Origin: Erodium maritimum
Taxonomy: Eukaryota > Streptophyta > Magnoliopsida > Geraniales > Geraniaceae
Direction of reading: 5' to 3'
NCBI GenBank assembly: GCA_963921825.1
Contig: OY997589.1
Coordinates: 53,872,546 to 53,936,545, forward strand
Length of the DNA stretch: 64,000 nt
In this document: in pieces, positions 32,457 through 44,941 of the stretch
Numbering within the stretch: position 1 is the stretch's first letter
How the letters are laid out: every line of letters begins with the position of its first letter
Made by a program: the position numbers and the translations under genes
The notes under the pieces: model-generated
Databases searched by the model: none
Seen by the model: the letters and a program-made list of their open reading frames with translations, nothing else
Told to the model about the DNA's origin: nothing

Positions 32457-33747
32457 GTAAGCTTTTGATTGTAATCAATAGAGGCATAAACTTGACTGGG
32501 AAAATGAGGTGCCATGAATTACTTGTCATGGACAGTGGTGTAGGAATTAAAACTGTAATGGCTATGGAATTATTAAAATCCAGGTACCCTTTTTCCGAAT
32601 GATGAATCAAACTTGAGTGGTGGTGTCAGGTGGAACTACAAGGTGTTAGAGAGTCGTGGGCATGGGGTAATAAGAAATTAAGTAGTTTGACAACAACTTT
32701 TGGGTATAACCACAATTTCCGAGTTATGAAGGTTGTTGGAAGGGTATTCAATGTAGTGTCCAGAGAAATGGGGAGCCATATTTCAACAGTTTGTTTGGGA
32801 TGCTTCCTTGTATTAGGAGAGGTTGATCATGGTAACACAAGGAGTTTTAGGGAATGTGGGAATGATAACAGTGTGTCCGATAGAATTGAGAAGGAAAGGG
32901 AGATTGTTGCCAAAATGTATCTCATTATGAATTTGGGATTAGGGAGTTTAAATGGGTACTTGGGTGACAATTGTTCGTACGAGATTGGCATTCATACTCT
33001 ATTCTTCGGGTGGCCAGACATGGTTATGGTTGGGTTTTCTCAGATTCTGTGTTGTAAGCATTTGAGATTGTAGTCTGTATATTTGGTGATTGGTGCATTG
33101 AGTTTGTTTTTTGTTAGGTATAACGTGATCAAGTGGTGTAGCATAGAATTGGAGTTTGAAGATGTGTTAGTTTATGATATGGTTTACTGATTTTTGTTTC
33201 AATCTCTGAGGTTTTTGAGCACATCTTTAATTGGTTGGCTGATTATCAAAAAGAATATTTGAGCAATCGTAGAGCAAGGCAGGAGAGATGATTTGGAGAA
33301 GCTTGGATATATTCTCTTATATTTTCTGAAAGGAAGGTATGTTATGAACTTTTTTTATCTAAGTATCGATCTTTGCCAAAAAAAATATTTCATATCATGA
33401 AACTAATTAAAATAAAAATTTGTTTCTGATTCAATGAATGAGGATGGTGAAGGTCCGTTTGTATAAGTGGCAAATCCTCGCTTCTCCGTACTGTTTGAAC
33501 AATGCTCACCCGCACGGCTCATTTGGGTTCCAGGTTAGTTTTTGTTGGGTTTGTGTGTTGATTTTTCCATTTCATTTCTCAATTTTGGCTATAAAGAAAC
33601 AAATCGTTTTAGTTGTTGTGATATGGCAAGTGTTTTTTTCTTCAGGAGAACCGAATGGCAGCCCCCCTCCATATTTTCAGGTACCTTAGAATGATACTGA
33701 TGTTTTTTGCCTACTCTGTTAAGAAGTGCTCCATGCTTCTCACAAAA
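32457..33747 (+). other. Host-like DNA with two weak exon candidates
   Basis: AT-rich sequence. Two stretches have splice-like edges: 33444-33533 (MVKVRLYKWQILASPYCLNN, donor CAG/GTTAGT) and 33646-33680 (ENRMAAPLHIF between TTCTTCAG and AG/GTACC). A 147-codon frame at 32630-33073 shows no recognisable content. A stretch near 33210 ([19 protein letters not shown]) has an in-frame stop soon after. None of these identifies a gene. Confidence 0.25.
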
Positions 33748-35233
33748 TGTAATAACCACTTCTGGTCAACGCCAGTCAAACCTGCGAAAAACAGGAAAAT
33801 TTAAAATTTTTAAGACAGACACTTAATTTAACCTAAATTGACCCCGAGGGTCATACCGGACTTAAGTTGACCCCGATATCGACCAAAGTGAGTTTCGGGG
33901 GACTCAGGGCAACTTTCTGATCAATTTGGGAAACGTTGACTTTTCGCTGGAAAAGTCAACCGAGCGACGTTTTGGTCCACTCGAGGACCGTTTTGGATCC
34001 AAAAAGCTTAGCCGTCGTCGCAACGGTCTTAGTTGAGCCGTTTCCTTGTAGCCCGTGAAGTTTCGTAATTTCTTGGAAAAAGTGCCCATTCGGGGCCCGA
34101 AACGTCCGATTTTCGCGAATCTGATTGGAAATATCTAGTAGATATTTTCTAAAAGGTGTGGGACCCACCTTGCCACTTGTCAAACAAGTGGTGGTGATAG
34201 GTTTTGGGCGGAAAAATGGAAAGGATGACATAGGGGGGTTCGGCCAACTTGAAATCAAAAGAGAAAAAAAAAATAGAAAAAAAGAAGAGAGAAGTTAGAG
34301 AGAGAAGGAGAAGAGAGAAAAGGAGAAGCAAGAGAAGAGCTAGCGTTTGGGGCACTATTCACGAGCACTCCACCATTGGATCGTCTCAACATTCCACGAA
34401 TCGGACTCCCCTCGTCTTCCTCTACGGTAATCACCAAACCGATCTTCGATTTGATTAATTTTGAAAGTTATGCTTTGAGTAAAACTATTAGTTTAGGGTT
34501 GTATTGAGGTTGGGGGATCGTTGGAGACGTTTTGGGGTGAAGGGGGACGTTTTCCGGTGACCGGGAGCTCGGGAGGAGCTCCGGCCACCATAGAGGGGTG
34601 ACCGGCCACCATGTGGGGTGGCTGGCCGGAGCTAGGGCCGGTCACCACCATGGTGGGCCGGGCCCCAAAGAGCCCTAGCCACCCACGACCAAGCTTGTCC
34701 GGGTGGGGCCCACGTGCTCGGGTGATCGGGTTTTGTGTTCGGTTGGTTTAGAACGTTCCCCGGATCATTTATCCACAACCGGATCGAAATTTGGATTTAA
34801 ATTGGAAAAGTTGTAATTAACGGGTTTTAGAAACTTGAAACGAAAATTAAATGACTCAGAAGTCGGAATTCGATTCCGTCAAGTGCTTAGGAACCCTTGA
34901 ATTATTCTAAGAACGTAGAAACGAAAACGGGAATTTTCGGAGCCTGGAAGGGCGTTTCCAAAACCCGGGCAGATTTGCCATGTCGGGCGAATCGGGCTTT
35001 TCCGAGTCCTTTATCGACAATGTCGAGTAATTGGGGAGTTTGGGAGTGATCGACATCATTGGGGTTACTTTTGGGCGTCAAGTTTATTAAATTCCAGTTT
35101 GTGTCTGCGAGCTTATAAGTTTTAAAACTGTGTTCTTATTAGATCGTGCTGCAGACCGAGGGAAGGGAAAGCTAGGCGAGTGACTGAGATCACGCCGGAG
35201 CTTGTTGGTTAGCTTTTGGAGAAACATATACGA
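33748..35233 (+). repeat. 5' LTR of second Tekay-like element, left piece
   Basis: Starts TGTAATAACCAC; about 94% like 52155-53128 over the shared part. Carries the donor-like CTCTACG/GTAATCACC at 34427. Ends with TACGA (35229-35233), the target duplication of the solo LTR that splits it. Confidence 0.9.
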
Positions 35234-36029
35234 TGTCACGCCCCAAATCCATTTTGACCGGACTCGAGACGTGACTTGAGTTGAAATAAAAAGAAATCAT
35301 AAACGATAGATAAAAATTCCAAAATCTCATACGAACTCCGTCAAAATCGACACATAAGTAAATAGTTTAAAAACATTGTGAGTCATAGCTCAACATAGAT
35401 GGTCAATTAAAGGATGTTCAATACATGAGACCAACATAACTCTAGTAAAAACCCAAAGAAGTCCAAAAGCTCCCGAGCCTCGACTTCCCTCGACAACCGG
35501 TACTTCTGTAAAACAGTTAGAAACCAAAGGGGATGAGCTTACACTCAGTAGGAAAAAACCTTAATAACTCAACCCTTACGTTAAAGATAAACTGCTTACA
35601 AATGTAACCCGAACAACAAAGCAGTACGATAACTAAGGAAGTAATAAAGAATCAGAAATAATTACGATAACGTAATAGTTACCAAGTAACAGTGACATAA
35701 TTAAGTTCATAATAAATATTTTAAAGGACCAATAAAGTAAATTGGGAAATATCAGTATCTTGCCAACCACTTGCTTTCTCAAGCCTCCGATCCATGGATA
35801 GATTCTAGGATCACCTCGGTTCCCATAATCCGATCCACCAGAGTATCCACATCACATCAGATTTTCCCTCGGTCCAGAGGAGGTACATGCATCGAGGTAC
35901 CGAAACTAATTCGGAAATGCCACCTAAGGACCATATGTCATGGGGGACCAATGAGTGCACCCACTGGGATGCAGTTCCTTGGGGTGAAACCATACGTAAT
36001 CCTTTCCCCGCACGGTAAACTGTCCAATT

Positions 36030-36240
36030 GCCCGCATGCCCAATAACCAATGCCCCGCAGGGTCCAATAACCGATTGCCCGCAGGCCCAATAATCAATGC
36101 CCCGCAGGGTCCAATAACCAATGAATATCCCACAGGATCTGCCAATACTCAACTCTCATAATATCCAGTAACCAATGAATATCCCGTAGGACCTGCCAAT
36201 ACTCAACTCTTATAATATCCAGTAACCAATAATACCCTCA
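36030..36240. repeat. Tandem repeats in solo LTR
   Basis: Alternating CAATAACCRATTGCCCGCAG-type short units are followed by two 54-bp units containing CAATGAATATCCC, CTGCCAATACTCAACTCT and ATAATATCCAGTAACC. The position matches the minisatellite zone of the other Tekay-like LTRs, but the unit sequence is different. Confidence 0.75.
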
Positions 36241-37055
36241 GGCTCTAAACTCAGTCATTTTTTTTTGATCAGCAAATTTTTGAAATTTTATAAACCAAGT
36301 TTTCGAATCAAAAATTTGGAAAAGGGCGGAGCCCTCGAAAACAAGAAAAACACAACGATACATCCCACAAAAAACTACCCAAACTACTGAACCTATTACA
36401 TAAGTCTATTCTCAGACTTGACTTGCGCCCCAAGCAACAGTAAATTCAAACCATTTAAACCCAACAGCTAGACTTGTACCCCAAGTAACCGAGTTCGGTT
36501 TCAAAATAAACCCCCAACTGATTCCTAGCCTTTCCAAATGAAATAGACAAGCCTAACAAAATTATAGTTCAATTCAAAAACAAACAAAACAATGAGGATT
36601 AGCACAGCAAAGATCAAACCCTCCCACCATTGCCTCAGCAAAATGCAGCAGCACCCACAGTAGAAGTCTTTGAATTGGTCCTTCAGTTGAAAATGCAGTG
36701 ACAGAATGAACACCTCCAGTCATTGGTGATAATCTTTAGCAGGTATAAACCCAAGAGTTAGAGAGTAATGACTACAAAAGAGAGCTTCAACCCTGTAGGA
36801 GTAGCTCCACCAAAGTTAAGCAAGTAAAAACAAGGATAAAACAAGTTCAATCCACTGAGGAAAAACACAAAACAAAACTCTCACTTAGAATGTTCTACCC
36901 ACACACCTCAGAAAAGAAAAAGGTAGTTTTAAACATTACTTACCCACACTCAAGACAAGAAAACAAAAGCAAACTAACCCAGCATTGTCCTCACTAATGT
37001 CTCACCACAGTCCCCAAGACCACCCAAAACCCTCTCCCAGAACCCCAAACCCAGA

Positions 37056-40000
37056 TTAAAAGTTACCACATGAAAGAGGGGATTCAATCCAGTTTAAGAA
37101 GGAAAAGGATTGCCCCACTTTGAATTTTGCCCAAAGGAGTTGATAAGCATCATGTTGTATCAGTTGCACAGTGGTGTCAGGATGATCCAAAATCTTATTG
37201 AAGATTAAATTATTCCTGCTTAGCCAGATTCTCCAAATAATTATAGCACACAACCAGTTCCAATGGGAATTTTTTTTCTGAGGTCCCAAATACTTCCAGG
37301 AGCAAAACCAGTCTTTGATACTATCTGGCATTGCAGTCACTAGGTTCCACCACCTTAAGACTGCATTCCACACTTCCCAAGCATAATTGCAACTGAGGAA
37401 TAAGTGATCTAGTTCTTCAGGATGGTCTTGACAAAAAGCACACCAAATATTCTCAGAGAAGATACCCCTGGATCCAAGGAAACATTTGGTAGGGACTGCT
37501 TGCATACACACCAGCCAGGAGAAAGCAGCCACCTTAGGAGGTAAGATTGGGGTCCAGAGTAATTTGGGCCAATTTAGGCTCTGATCATGCTCTTTATCTA
37601 ATAGTTGATACATTTTTCTCACTGAGAAACCTTTTTTGTCAGCATTCCAAGTAACCACATCCTCTTTATCATTTAGAGACAGTCTTGTGTTTATGCGTTG
37701 GCAGAGTAGGTGAAATTGATCCCATTCCCATCCCCTAAGATCTCTTCTGAAGTATAAAACCCACACTCCATTAGACCAACAAGTAGAAACCAAGGCCTTC
37801 TTCTGGTTGCTGAGATGGAACATTCTTTGAAAGATAGTCTTAAGAGGGACTTGAGAAATCCAACAATCTTCCCAAAAGAAAACTGAATTACCAGAATTTA
37901 CTTCCCAGGATAGACCAGTAGCTCCAAATGCATTGGAAAATTGAGGAATGGCTAATAGAGTTTCTATATGTCTGAGGAAGCATTGACCCTCATGTAGTAG
38001 AAATTTTGAAAGGTCCCAAGAACAAGGATCCCAACCATATTTTGCACACAGTAGTTGTTTCCAAAGAGAGTCTTTCTCAAGTGCAAATCTCCACCACCAT
38101 TTTGCTAGAAGTGCCAAGTTCATTAAGTGTAAGCTTTTGATACCCAAACCACCCACTTTCTTAGGTCTACAAACAGAATCCCAGCAGACTTTATGAAGAC
38201 CCCTCCTTGATAAACTGCCCCTCCATAAAAATCTCCTTTGCCACCTCTCCATTTCCAAGATAACCCCTTTAGGTGCCTTATAGAGTGACATGTAGTATAA
38301 AGGCAGAGCCCCAAGTGTAGAATTGATGAGTGTAATTCTGCCCCCTAAGGACTTTGATTTTGCTTGCCATAATCCCAGCCTTTTTTTGAATTTATTCACC
38401 ACTGGATCCCAAGTCTTTTTCTTCCTAGGATTTGCTCCCAGTTGAAAACCCAAATATTCTATGGGGAGAGAGGTTGATGAGCAACCTAAAATACTAATTA
38501 TCTCCTCAGTATCCATTGCAGAGGGATTGAGATGGATGACCTTTGATTTTTGGAGATTTATCTTTAAACCAGTGGCTCTTTGTAACACATTAAGTGTATG
38601 CTTCAAGTTGATCAACTGCTGACTTCCTGCTTGTATAAATAATAAAGTATCATCTGCAAATTGTAGGTGGGAAATCTCTGGACCAATATCATTACATTTA
38701 ACCCTTTTGTATAATTCTGTTGAAGTCCCTTGTATCATTAATTGATGGAGAGTTTCAGCAACCAGAGCAAATAAAAGTGGGGACAATGAGCATCCTTGTC
38801 TCAAGCCTCTAAAGAGTGGGAAATCAGGAGAGGGAGAGCCATTGATTAGAATAGAAGACCAAGCCTTTATACATTCTGAAATCCAAGACTGCCATACAAC
38901 ACCAAATCCCATAGTGGTAAGAATATTCAGTAAGGCCTTCCAATGGATGTGGTCATAGGCCTTCTCAAAATCAACCTTAAATATGATGACTTCTTGGCCT
39001 GAAATTTTGATAGAATGAATGAGCTCTGAAGCTATTAATACACCATCAAGAATTTGTCTACCTCCAATAAAACCAGTCTGAACATCACTAACCAGTAGGC
39101 TTATGACTGTCTTTAACCTTTGTGCCAATAATTTGGAGATGATTTTGTATGAGCTGCTAATAAGGCTAATAGGCCTAAAGTCTTCAAAACCCACTGGTGC
39201 AGAACATTTGGGAATGAGGGTAATAAAAGTGGAATTAATTCCCTTTCCAAGTGCACCTCCCCCATGAAAGAACTGAACCATATTTAATATATCAGTTTTG
39301 AGAAAATTCCAGCCCACTTGGAAAAATTTCAAGGTGAAACCATCTGGCCCAGGAGATTTTTCCCCATTACAGGATTTAATTGCCAACAAAACTTCTTGCT
39401 CAGAGAAATTAATCTCTAATTCCTCTACTTGTAGACTAGAAATTGACTTGTAGGGTAGTGAGGAAATATCAATGCAGACTTCCTCTTCAACTCTGAATCT
39501 TTTGGAAAAATGCAATTTTGCCACCTCCTTAATCTGATCAGGAGCAGTGTATAATATACCATCCTCCAAAACTTGTGATAATTTTTTCCTAGCCTGATTA
39601 AAGTTTGCTACCATATGAAAATATTTTGAACATCTGTCACCCTCTTTGCTCCATTTATGCCTTGCCTTCTGACACCAAATCTTGGATTGGAGTTTCAATT
39701 TCTGAATCAGCTTTGCACACAAGAGGGCCCTTTGAGCACACTCAGCATTTGTGAGATCCCTACTTTTAATCTGAGTACCAAAGTCACTAATCTCCTCAGA
39801 AATTTGATCAATGTCTACTTCTAGCCAGCCAAAGGTATTGATGTTCCAATCTCTCCAAAAGCCTTTTAATTCTCTGAGTTTAAACCACAACACATAAGTG
39901 GGAGAGCCAACCACTTGAATAGAATTCCAGAAGGACTCAGCATCTTTAAAGAATTTAGGATGAGAAATCAAGCATTTATAAACTTGAAAGGCGTAGGACC

Positions 40001-40705
40001 CCAGTCAATAACAGGATTAGCAAGCAAGATTGGTTTGTGATCAGAAATCCCTCTATTGTGACAGGATTGAGTTAGGTTGGTGAGAGTAGATAATAGATGT
40101 GGAGTGATCAGAAATCTATCCAACCTAGAGGCTCTAGATCTTGTCCCATACCAAGTGAAAATTCCTCCAACCATATGTAGATCAATCAGCTCCACATTGT
40201 CCAGAAGGGATTTGAAACCTGACATGCTTTTATTAGAAGGAGGAGAGCCACTTTTCTCAGTAGGAACTAGTACTGAATTGAAATCCCCTGCCACAATGTA
40301 TTCAGACAAGAAACCAGATAATTTGAGTTCTATTTCCCTCCATAGAATAGCTCTATCTGATATAAAACAAGGAGCATAGACATTTGCAATGGTGAGGGAT
40401 AAATCTGAGCCTAGATGTTTCCCAAACCAATAAATCACCCTTTCTTCACAATCTGAATGTATTAGGCTCCACATTTCCTTGTTCCACAAAGTAATAATGC
40501 CCCCAGAAGCTCCAATAGCAGGAGCAAAAATTGCCTCCCAATTTTGATTGAAACCACAATTACTGAGAAAATAAAAAGGTAAAGTAGTTAACTTGGACTC
40601 TTGAATTAGCAGCATTGTTGGTCGAAACTTGGCACACACGTTTCTAAGTGCCCTTCTCTTCTGTCTAGAAGAGATCCCCCTCATATTCCATGAGATGATC
40701 CTCAT
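37056..40705 (-). CDS. LINE ORF2: endonuclease-RT, one frameshift
   Basis: About 1216 codons in two frames that join near 39970. Residues 1-245 (40705-39968) are the APE-type endonuclease with SWNMRGIS, LIQESKLTTLP, VAGDFNSVL, SRASRLDRFLIT and the catalytic ISDHKPILL intact. The remaining 971 codons (39971-37056) hold RT (GEKSPGPDGFTLKFF, TLIPKC, GLRQGCSLSPLLFAL, catalytic LQFADDTLLF), thumb (GGRITLINSTLGALP, LLAKWWWRFALEKDSL) and zf-RVT (NIWCAFCQDHPEELDHLFLS). Around the shift the text reads AATGCTTGATTTCTC, where relatives have a Trp codon after NA, so a few bases appear to be missing. Start overlaps the ORF1 tail stop as ATGA. Every catalytic motif I can check is present. Confidence 0.95.
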
Positions 40706-42737
40706 GGAGAGGCTAATCTTTGAGTACGAAGAGACAACAATGGTGAGTCCAAAGTGTCTCCAATGTCTTCAAGATCACAGAAATCATCCTCAGAATTTGT
40801 ATCCAGTTCCACAGCTTGGTTTTGTTCCTCCTCTAGACTGTCAAATTGATCAATGACCAAATCATCTGCAATGTAAGCATTCAATTCAAACCCATAGCTT
40901 GACAGTATTCCCATGTCCCTGCTCCACCTTGTTTGAAAGCCCTCTGGTTTTTTGAGACCTCTTTAGTACCACTGTAGGGTTTAATAGAGGGAAGTAAAAG
41001 CTTGGTCTTTGATCTAGTGTTGTAAGCTACAGTTGCTGAACCCTTAATGAATTTGTCATTAACAATAGGACCCTTAGAAGTAGAGGGGGTAATTGACAAA
41101 TTAGGCTCCAAAACAAGTTTTGAATTAATTCCCCCCAAAACCAGTTTTTTGATAAATGGAGTCTGAACCATGGGGCCCAAAACTGTCAAGGAGGGGGTTT
41201 TGAGCTCCATCTCATTAATGTTCTCAGCTTCCAATGTTCCCAAATCCCTTTCCAGCCCATTGATAGTCCCATCTGTAACAGCTAATAGGGAATGAGTGTC
41301 CCTTCTCACCGGAACAGTAACTTCAGCATCAGAACAATCAGATTGGAGAGTGTCTGGAACAATGAGAATCTCCTTGAAAGTGAGAGGTAAATTTGTATTG
41401 GCAGAGCTAGGAGCCTCAGTCACTAAGGCCTTAACAAGACTAAGAGGAGGAAACTCATGTAAAGAGTTATTAACCAGTTGAGTATTTGAAGTAATTAGAG
41501 GTGGAGTACAAGTCGAATTAATGACTGGCGTGGCAACTAACAACTGTAAATGATCTTGTGTACCTTGTTCCTCAACGGTCTTACCAACATTCTCTTCAAT
41601 TAAACTCTGAATGAGAGAAGTATCAGGGACATTCTCTTGTAAACCCCTCTGACTGAGAGAGTTATCAGAACCACCAACCTCACCATTAAGACTGTCAGTT
41701 TGTTCAGTGCTAAGCGAGGTAGAAGAGTCCCTCAAAGAACAACTTATAGGTAAGATCAAAGGAATGTTCTCCACATCTAAAGAGCAGATCATAGTGTTAA
41801 AGCATTGATCCTCCAAAAATAAACCCGACTCTTTGTAAACCCTGGGGTACTCTTGGGCGTGTATGAGAACAAAGGCAGCTTCTAAAGAGTTGGCGAGGAG
41901 TGAAGCCGGGTGTGTGCACACAAAGGTTCCTAGATCTTCCACCAGAGATTTGAAAGTATCTTCACACCAGCCCAGAAGTGGAATCCCATGCAGAGCAAGC
42001 CAAGTGAATTTACCCCCTGTCTTGCGAAGTTCGGCCTTGTTTTTAATCAAAGTGAACCAGGGTTTAAACCAGTTATCTTCATCTTTGAAAGCTTCAACTT
42101 CATCCTCCACGATGGGGAAAAGGATCAAAGCTACCCGATTTCCCAAAGCTTTCATCTGAACATTGGAGCCTCTAGTTGCTTTAATGTCAGCCATAATGGC
42201 ACCCACAGACAAGTGTGAATGTAAGAGCACCAAATGTCCACGCTCTAACCAGCTTCTATGTTCTTCCACCACCCTTCCTTTTGGGAAAGCTTGGGTTGAA
42301 TCAGAATTTTTTTCCCTCCAGACAAAGTTTGAAGGACTCTTGCTTTGTCTTGAGTTTTTATCCCAAGCTTCCACCACAAAAAGCTTAAACCCCTTCAAGA
42401 TATAACCATTGAAGATTTGAATCGTTTTATCTAAACTATCTTTTGACTTGAATTGAATGAAGCCAAACCATTTTCCTCTAGCTGTTGGATGAGGAGGAGT
42501 TTGAGCAGAGATGATATCACCACATTCAAGGAAGAGGTTCTGAAGCCAAGCAGTAGAGGTTCTTGGAGGCAAATTGTGGATAAAGATTCTGTAGCACCCA
42601 AACTCATGAGGTTGTTCACGTGTTCCCACAACCTCAGATCGAAGTCTACCACCACCTTGGACACCCTTATTGTGAAGGAGCCCAGCATTCAAAGTCTCAA
42701 ACCCTGGGGGAGGACCTGTAGCCGAAGAAGAAGCCAT
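40702..42737 (-). CDS. LINE ORF1 (RRM RNA-binding protein)
   Basis: The main frame, 42737-40881, is 618 codons. Start MASSSATGPPPGFETLNAG; RRM at about residues 48-130 (YRIFIHNLPPRTSTAWLQ, KWFGFIQFKS, GYILKGFKLFVVEAWDKN); a conserved middle domain (KFTWLALHGIPLLGWCEDTF); a Ser/Thr/Leu-rich low-complexity region; a basic patch (AYNTRSKTKLLLPSIKP) and the tail KQGGAGTWEYCQAMGLN. After AMGLN the frame stops, but the next frame carries on (AYIADDLVIDQFDSLEEEQ) to a stop at 40702 that overlaps the ORF2 ATG. LINE B keeps the same tail in frame, so a one-base shift near 40885 probably ended this ORF1 early. Role: binding LINE RNA for the retrotransposition particle. Confidence 0.93.
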
Positions 42738-44941
42738 ACGTGGAGGAACAGAGGAAAATGTGAAGAGAAAGGAAGTGTTGGAGGCTTGGAGATGAAACCA
42801 GAAAATGACCCTGAGAATACCGAGGATCAGAGGCGGAACATAGAAGAAGAAGGTGGTTCGATGACCGCTGCCATCCTGAACACTACACCTTCAAAACCCA
42901 GAAGAAACCTGTTGCCGGAACAGTAACGGTATTGTAGATGCTCTGTTTTAGAGAGAGTTTGTTCCCGCTTGTTATCTCGAATTGTCAAAGATGTTGCGAG
43001 CCTTATCAGATCATCTAAACTCAGTGTATCTGTCCAACTCCAACCACCTCATCGGCACCGGATTACCCCCCCCCCCCCCCGCGGTGTAGTACCAAACCAA
43101 GCAAACGAATAGACAAACCAATAAACGAACATACATTCAAGAATAAGAATAAAGGAACAAGCATTTCATTCATCTGTCAAGCAACACACATCGGAACACA
43201 CTTTCATCACAACCAAGACAACCCACACCATTTCATACTTACCGTGTATTTACCTGCCACCAACCATCGGTACATCGATCACCTGATTGTACCCCTTTGG
43301 CACAATCAGTCATACTCGATCATCCGTTCAACCAACATTTATAGCAACATAAATACTCAATCAACAAGTATACATTCAACCATACAAACATCATGTGAAC
43401 GAACAAATAGTCATTCGATAAGGAAAGCTAATCTAGTTTCATTAGACTCTTAAGTTAACTCAACAACTATCAATCAAGCATGTGAACCTAGCACACAACT
43501 AATCCGAGAGCTCTTCACAGCCTCTCTACCAGTAAATCAAGTTCCCAAGTATTGAAAGCACACTTCACTAATTGTCATCATCCTAAGGATGCATACTAGA
43601 CTCATCCATTTATTAGTAATTGAAATACGGTTATTCTAGTTATTCGCATCCTATAGGAAATTCTAGGACCTTTCCGATTTTATTATCCTAATCATGCATA
43701 CTAAGCATTAATTAAACAATTAAGATTTTCCCTACCTTGAGGTCTTCCTCTAAACTCTGTTGTCAAGCTCAAAGTCGCAACTCCGTTCTTCACACGGGTC
43801 CTGGCGTGATCTTCGTTCTTCTAGCTCGAGTCCAAGTTCTTCCTTCCTTCCTTGCTCGTACCACGGTCTTGGACCACAAACAAACTCTAATTAAAAGCTA
43901 ACTAAGGTGCAAACAAATAAGCTCAAGAGATCCTTGTCACGGATCTGGTCACGGATCCATGGACTGGGCCGTCACGGATCTCCTCACGGAGCCGTGTCTG
44001 GCGCCGTCACGGTCTCCCTCACGGAGCCGTGACGTCCTCCGTCACGGGTCCGTGACACCTGGTACTGTTCACCCATCAGCTTCCTCCAGCTTCGGGTTTT
44101 CACGAATTTTACCTTCCAAACCTCCATGGATGACCCTTTAAAGCTCCAAAAACGGTTCCTAAACGTCTCTACTTCAAAACCCACCATGGGTGTTCAACAA
44201 AACTCTAAAAACATGAATTAAAACCATCATCTATCTTCAAAATCCTCAAAAACCTCACTAACCAAACTCAAGCTTCAAAACCCAACAAGTTCTTCCATTT
44301 TCCACCAACACCCATGAACCAAAAGTTGTAGAATCGAAATTAGATGAGGGATTTACCTTGTGAGTGAGGGATGGAGGTAGAAGATGAAGTTTTGGAGAGT
44401 TTTTGGGAGTGAAACCACTTCAAGACTCCATTTTTGCACCTTTCTTCCCCTTCAAGCTTCAAGGTTGCCTCTTCTCTCCCTTTCTCTCTCTAATTTCGGC
44501 CAGCACATAAAATGAGTAGAGAAGTGGTCCAAATTGCTTTAAAACCCTACTTTGATGACATTCCAATGTTACCCTTAGACCCAATCCTTCTAATTTAGCT
44601 TTTGTGAGGGTAGACGGGTCAACTAGGGGTCTTTTCTTCTCCTCCAAGCCAAGAGGGACAAGTGTCCTAGTTGGGGACCACTTTGTCTCTAATAAAAACC
44701 AACACTTTAGTTAATTCGAGATTAGTCGATAAAAGGGTCCCGTTGACCGAAAATTGACTGCTACAGGATTACCGTCAAAATACAGGGATTGGCTCAACTA
44801 AGCTAACTGTGAGATTTGTTAAGCTCTTTGGGCCCTGGGAAGGTCCCGAATGACTTTCGGAGTACTCGGTTGACTTTTCCGGCCGAAGGTCAAATTTCGT
44901 CGAAATCCACCGGTTCGACCGGGGGTGGTTCTTACATACGA

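Larger units (their letters stand above)
36256..43013 (-). mobile_element. LINE, L1-type, full length, in solo LTR
   Basis: A 6.76-kb minus-strand element with a perfect 12-bp target duplication TCTAAACTCAGT (36244-36255 and 43014-43025). From the right: 5' UTR (43013-42738), ORF1 (42737 to 40881, with a shifted tail to 40702), ORF2 (40705-37056), 3' UTR (37055-36270, 0.8 kb) and the end TTGCTGATCA plus an A run. The 5' end shares the TTTAGAGAGAGTTTG box with LINE B, supporting full length. It is the youngest layer of the nest at 33748-53128. Two small frame changes separate it from intact coding capacity. Confidence 0.95.
35234..44936 (-). mobile_element. Solo LTR (Tekay-like subfamily), split by a LINE
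   Basis: On the minus strand it runs from TGTAAGAACC (44936) to GGGGCGTGACA (35234). Without the LINE at 36256-43013 it is 2.93 kb. It is bordered by TACGA on both sides (35229-35233 and 44937-44941), so it is a solo LTR left after LTR-LTR recombination. Internal landmarks on the minus strand: a donor-like CACAAG/GTAAAT near 44357, CAAGGTAGGGAAAA near 43735, tandem repeats (36030-36240), a CTGAGTGTAAGCTCATCCCC hairpin near 35540 and an acceptor-like TGTTTTACAG near 35506. It differs clearly from the LTR it sits in. A C15 run lies at 43066-43080. Confidence 0.9.

Noticed and set aside
32630-33073. 147-codon plus-strand frame
   Set aside because: No domain, no splice structure, and a Val/Gly/Trp-rich mix typical of non-coding GT-rich DNA.
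34255-34458. Lys/Arg-rich short frames near the LTR donor-like site
   Set aside because: Purine-rich GAGA leader of the LTR gives such frames on both strands; the same stretch at 52660-52750 is not conserved as protein.
43066-43080. C15 run (also G11 at 52643 and G16 at 56973)
   Set aside because: Homopolymers in LTR or MITE DNA, prone to length error; no functional reading supported.
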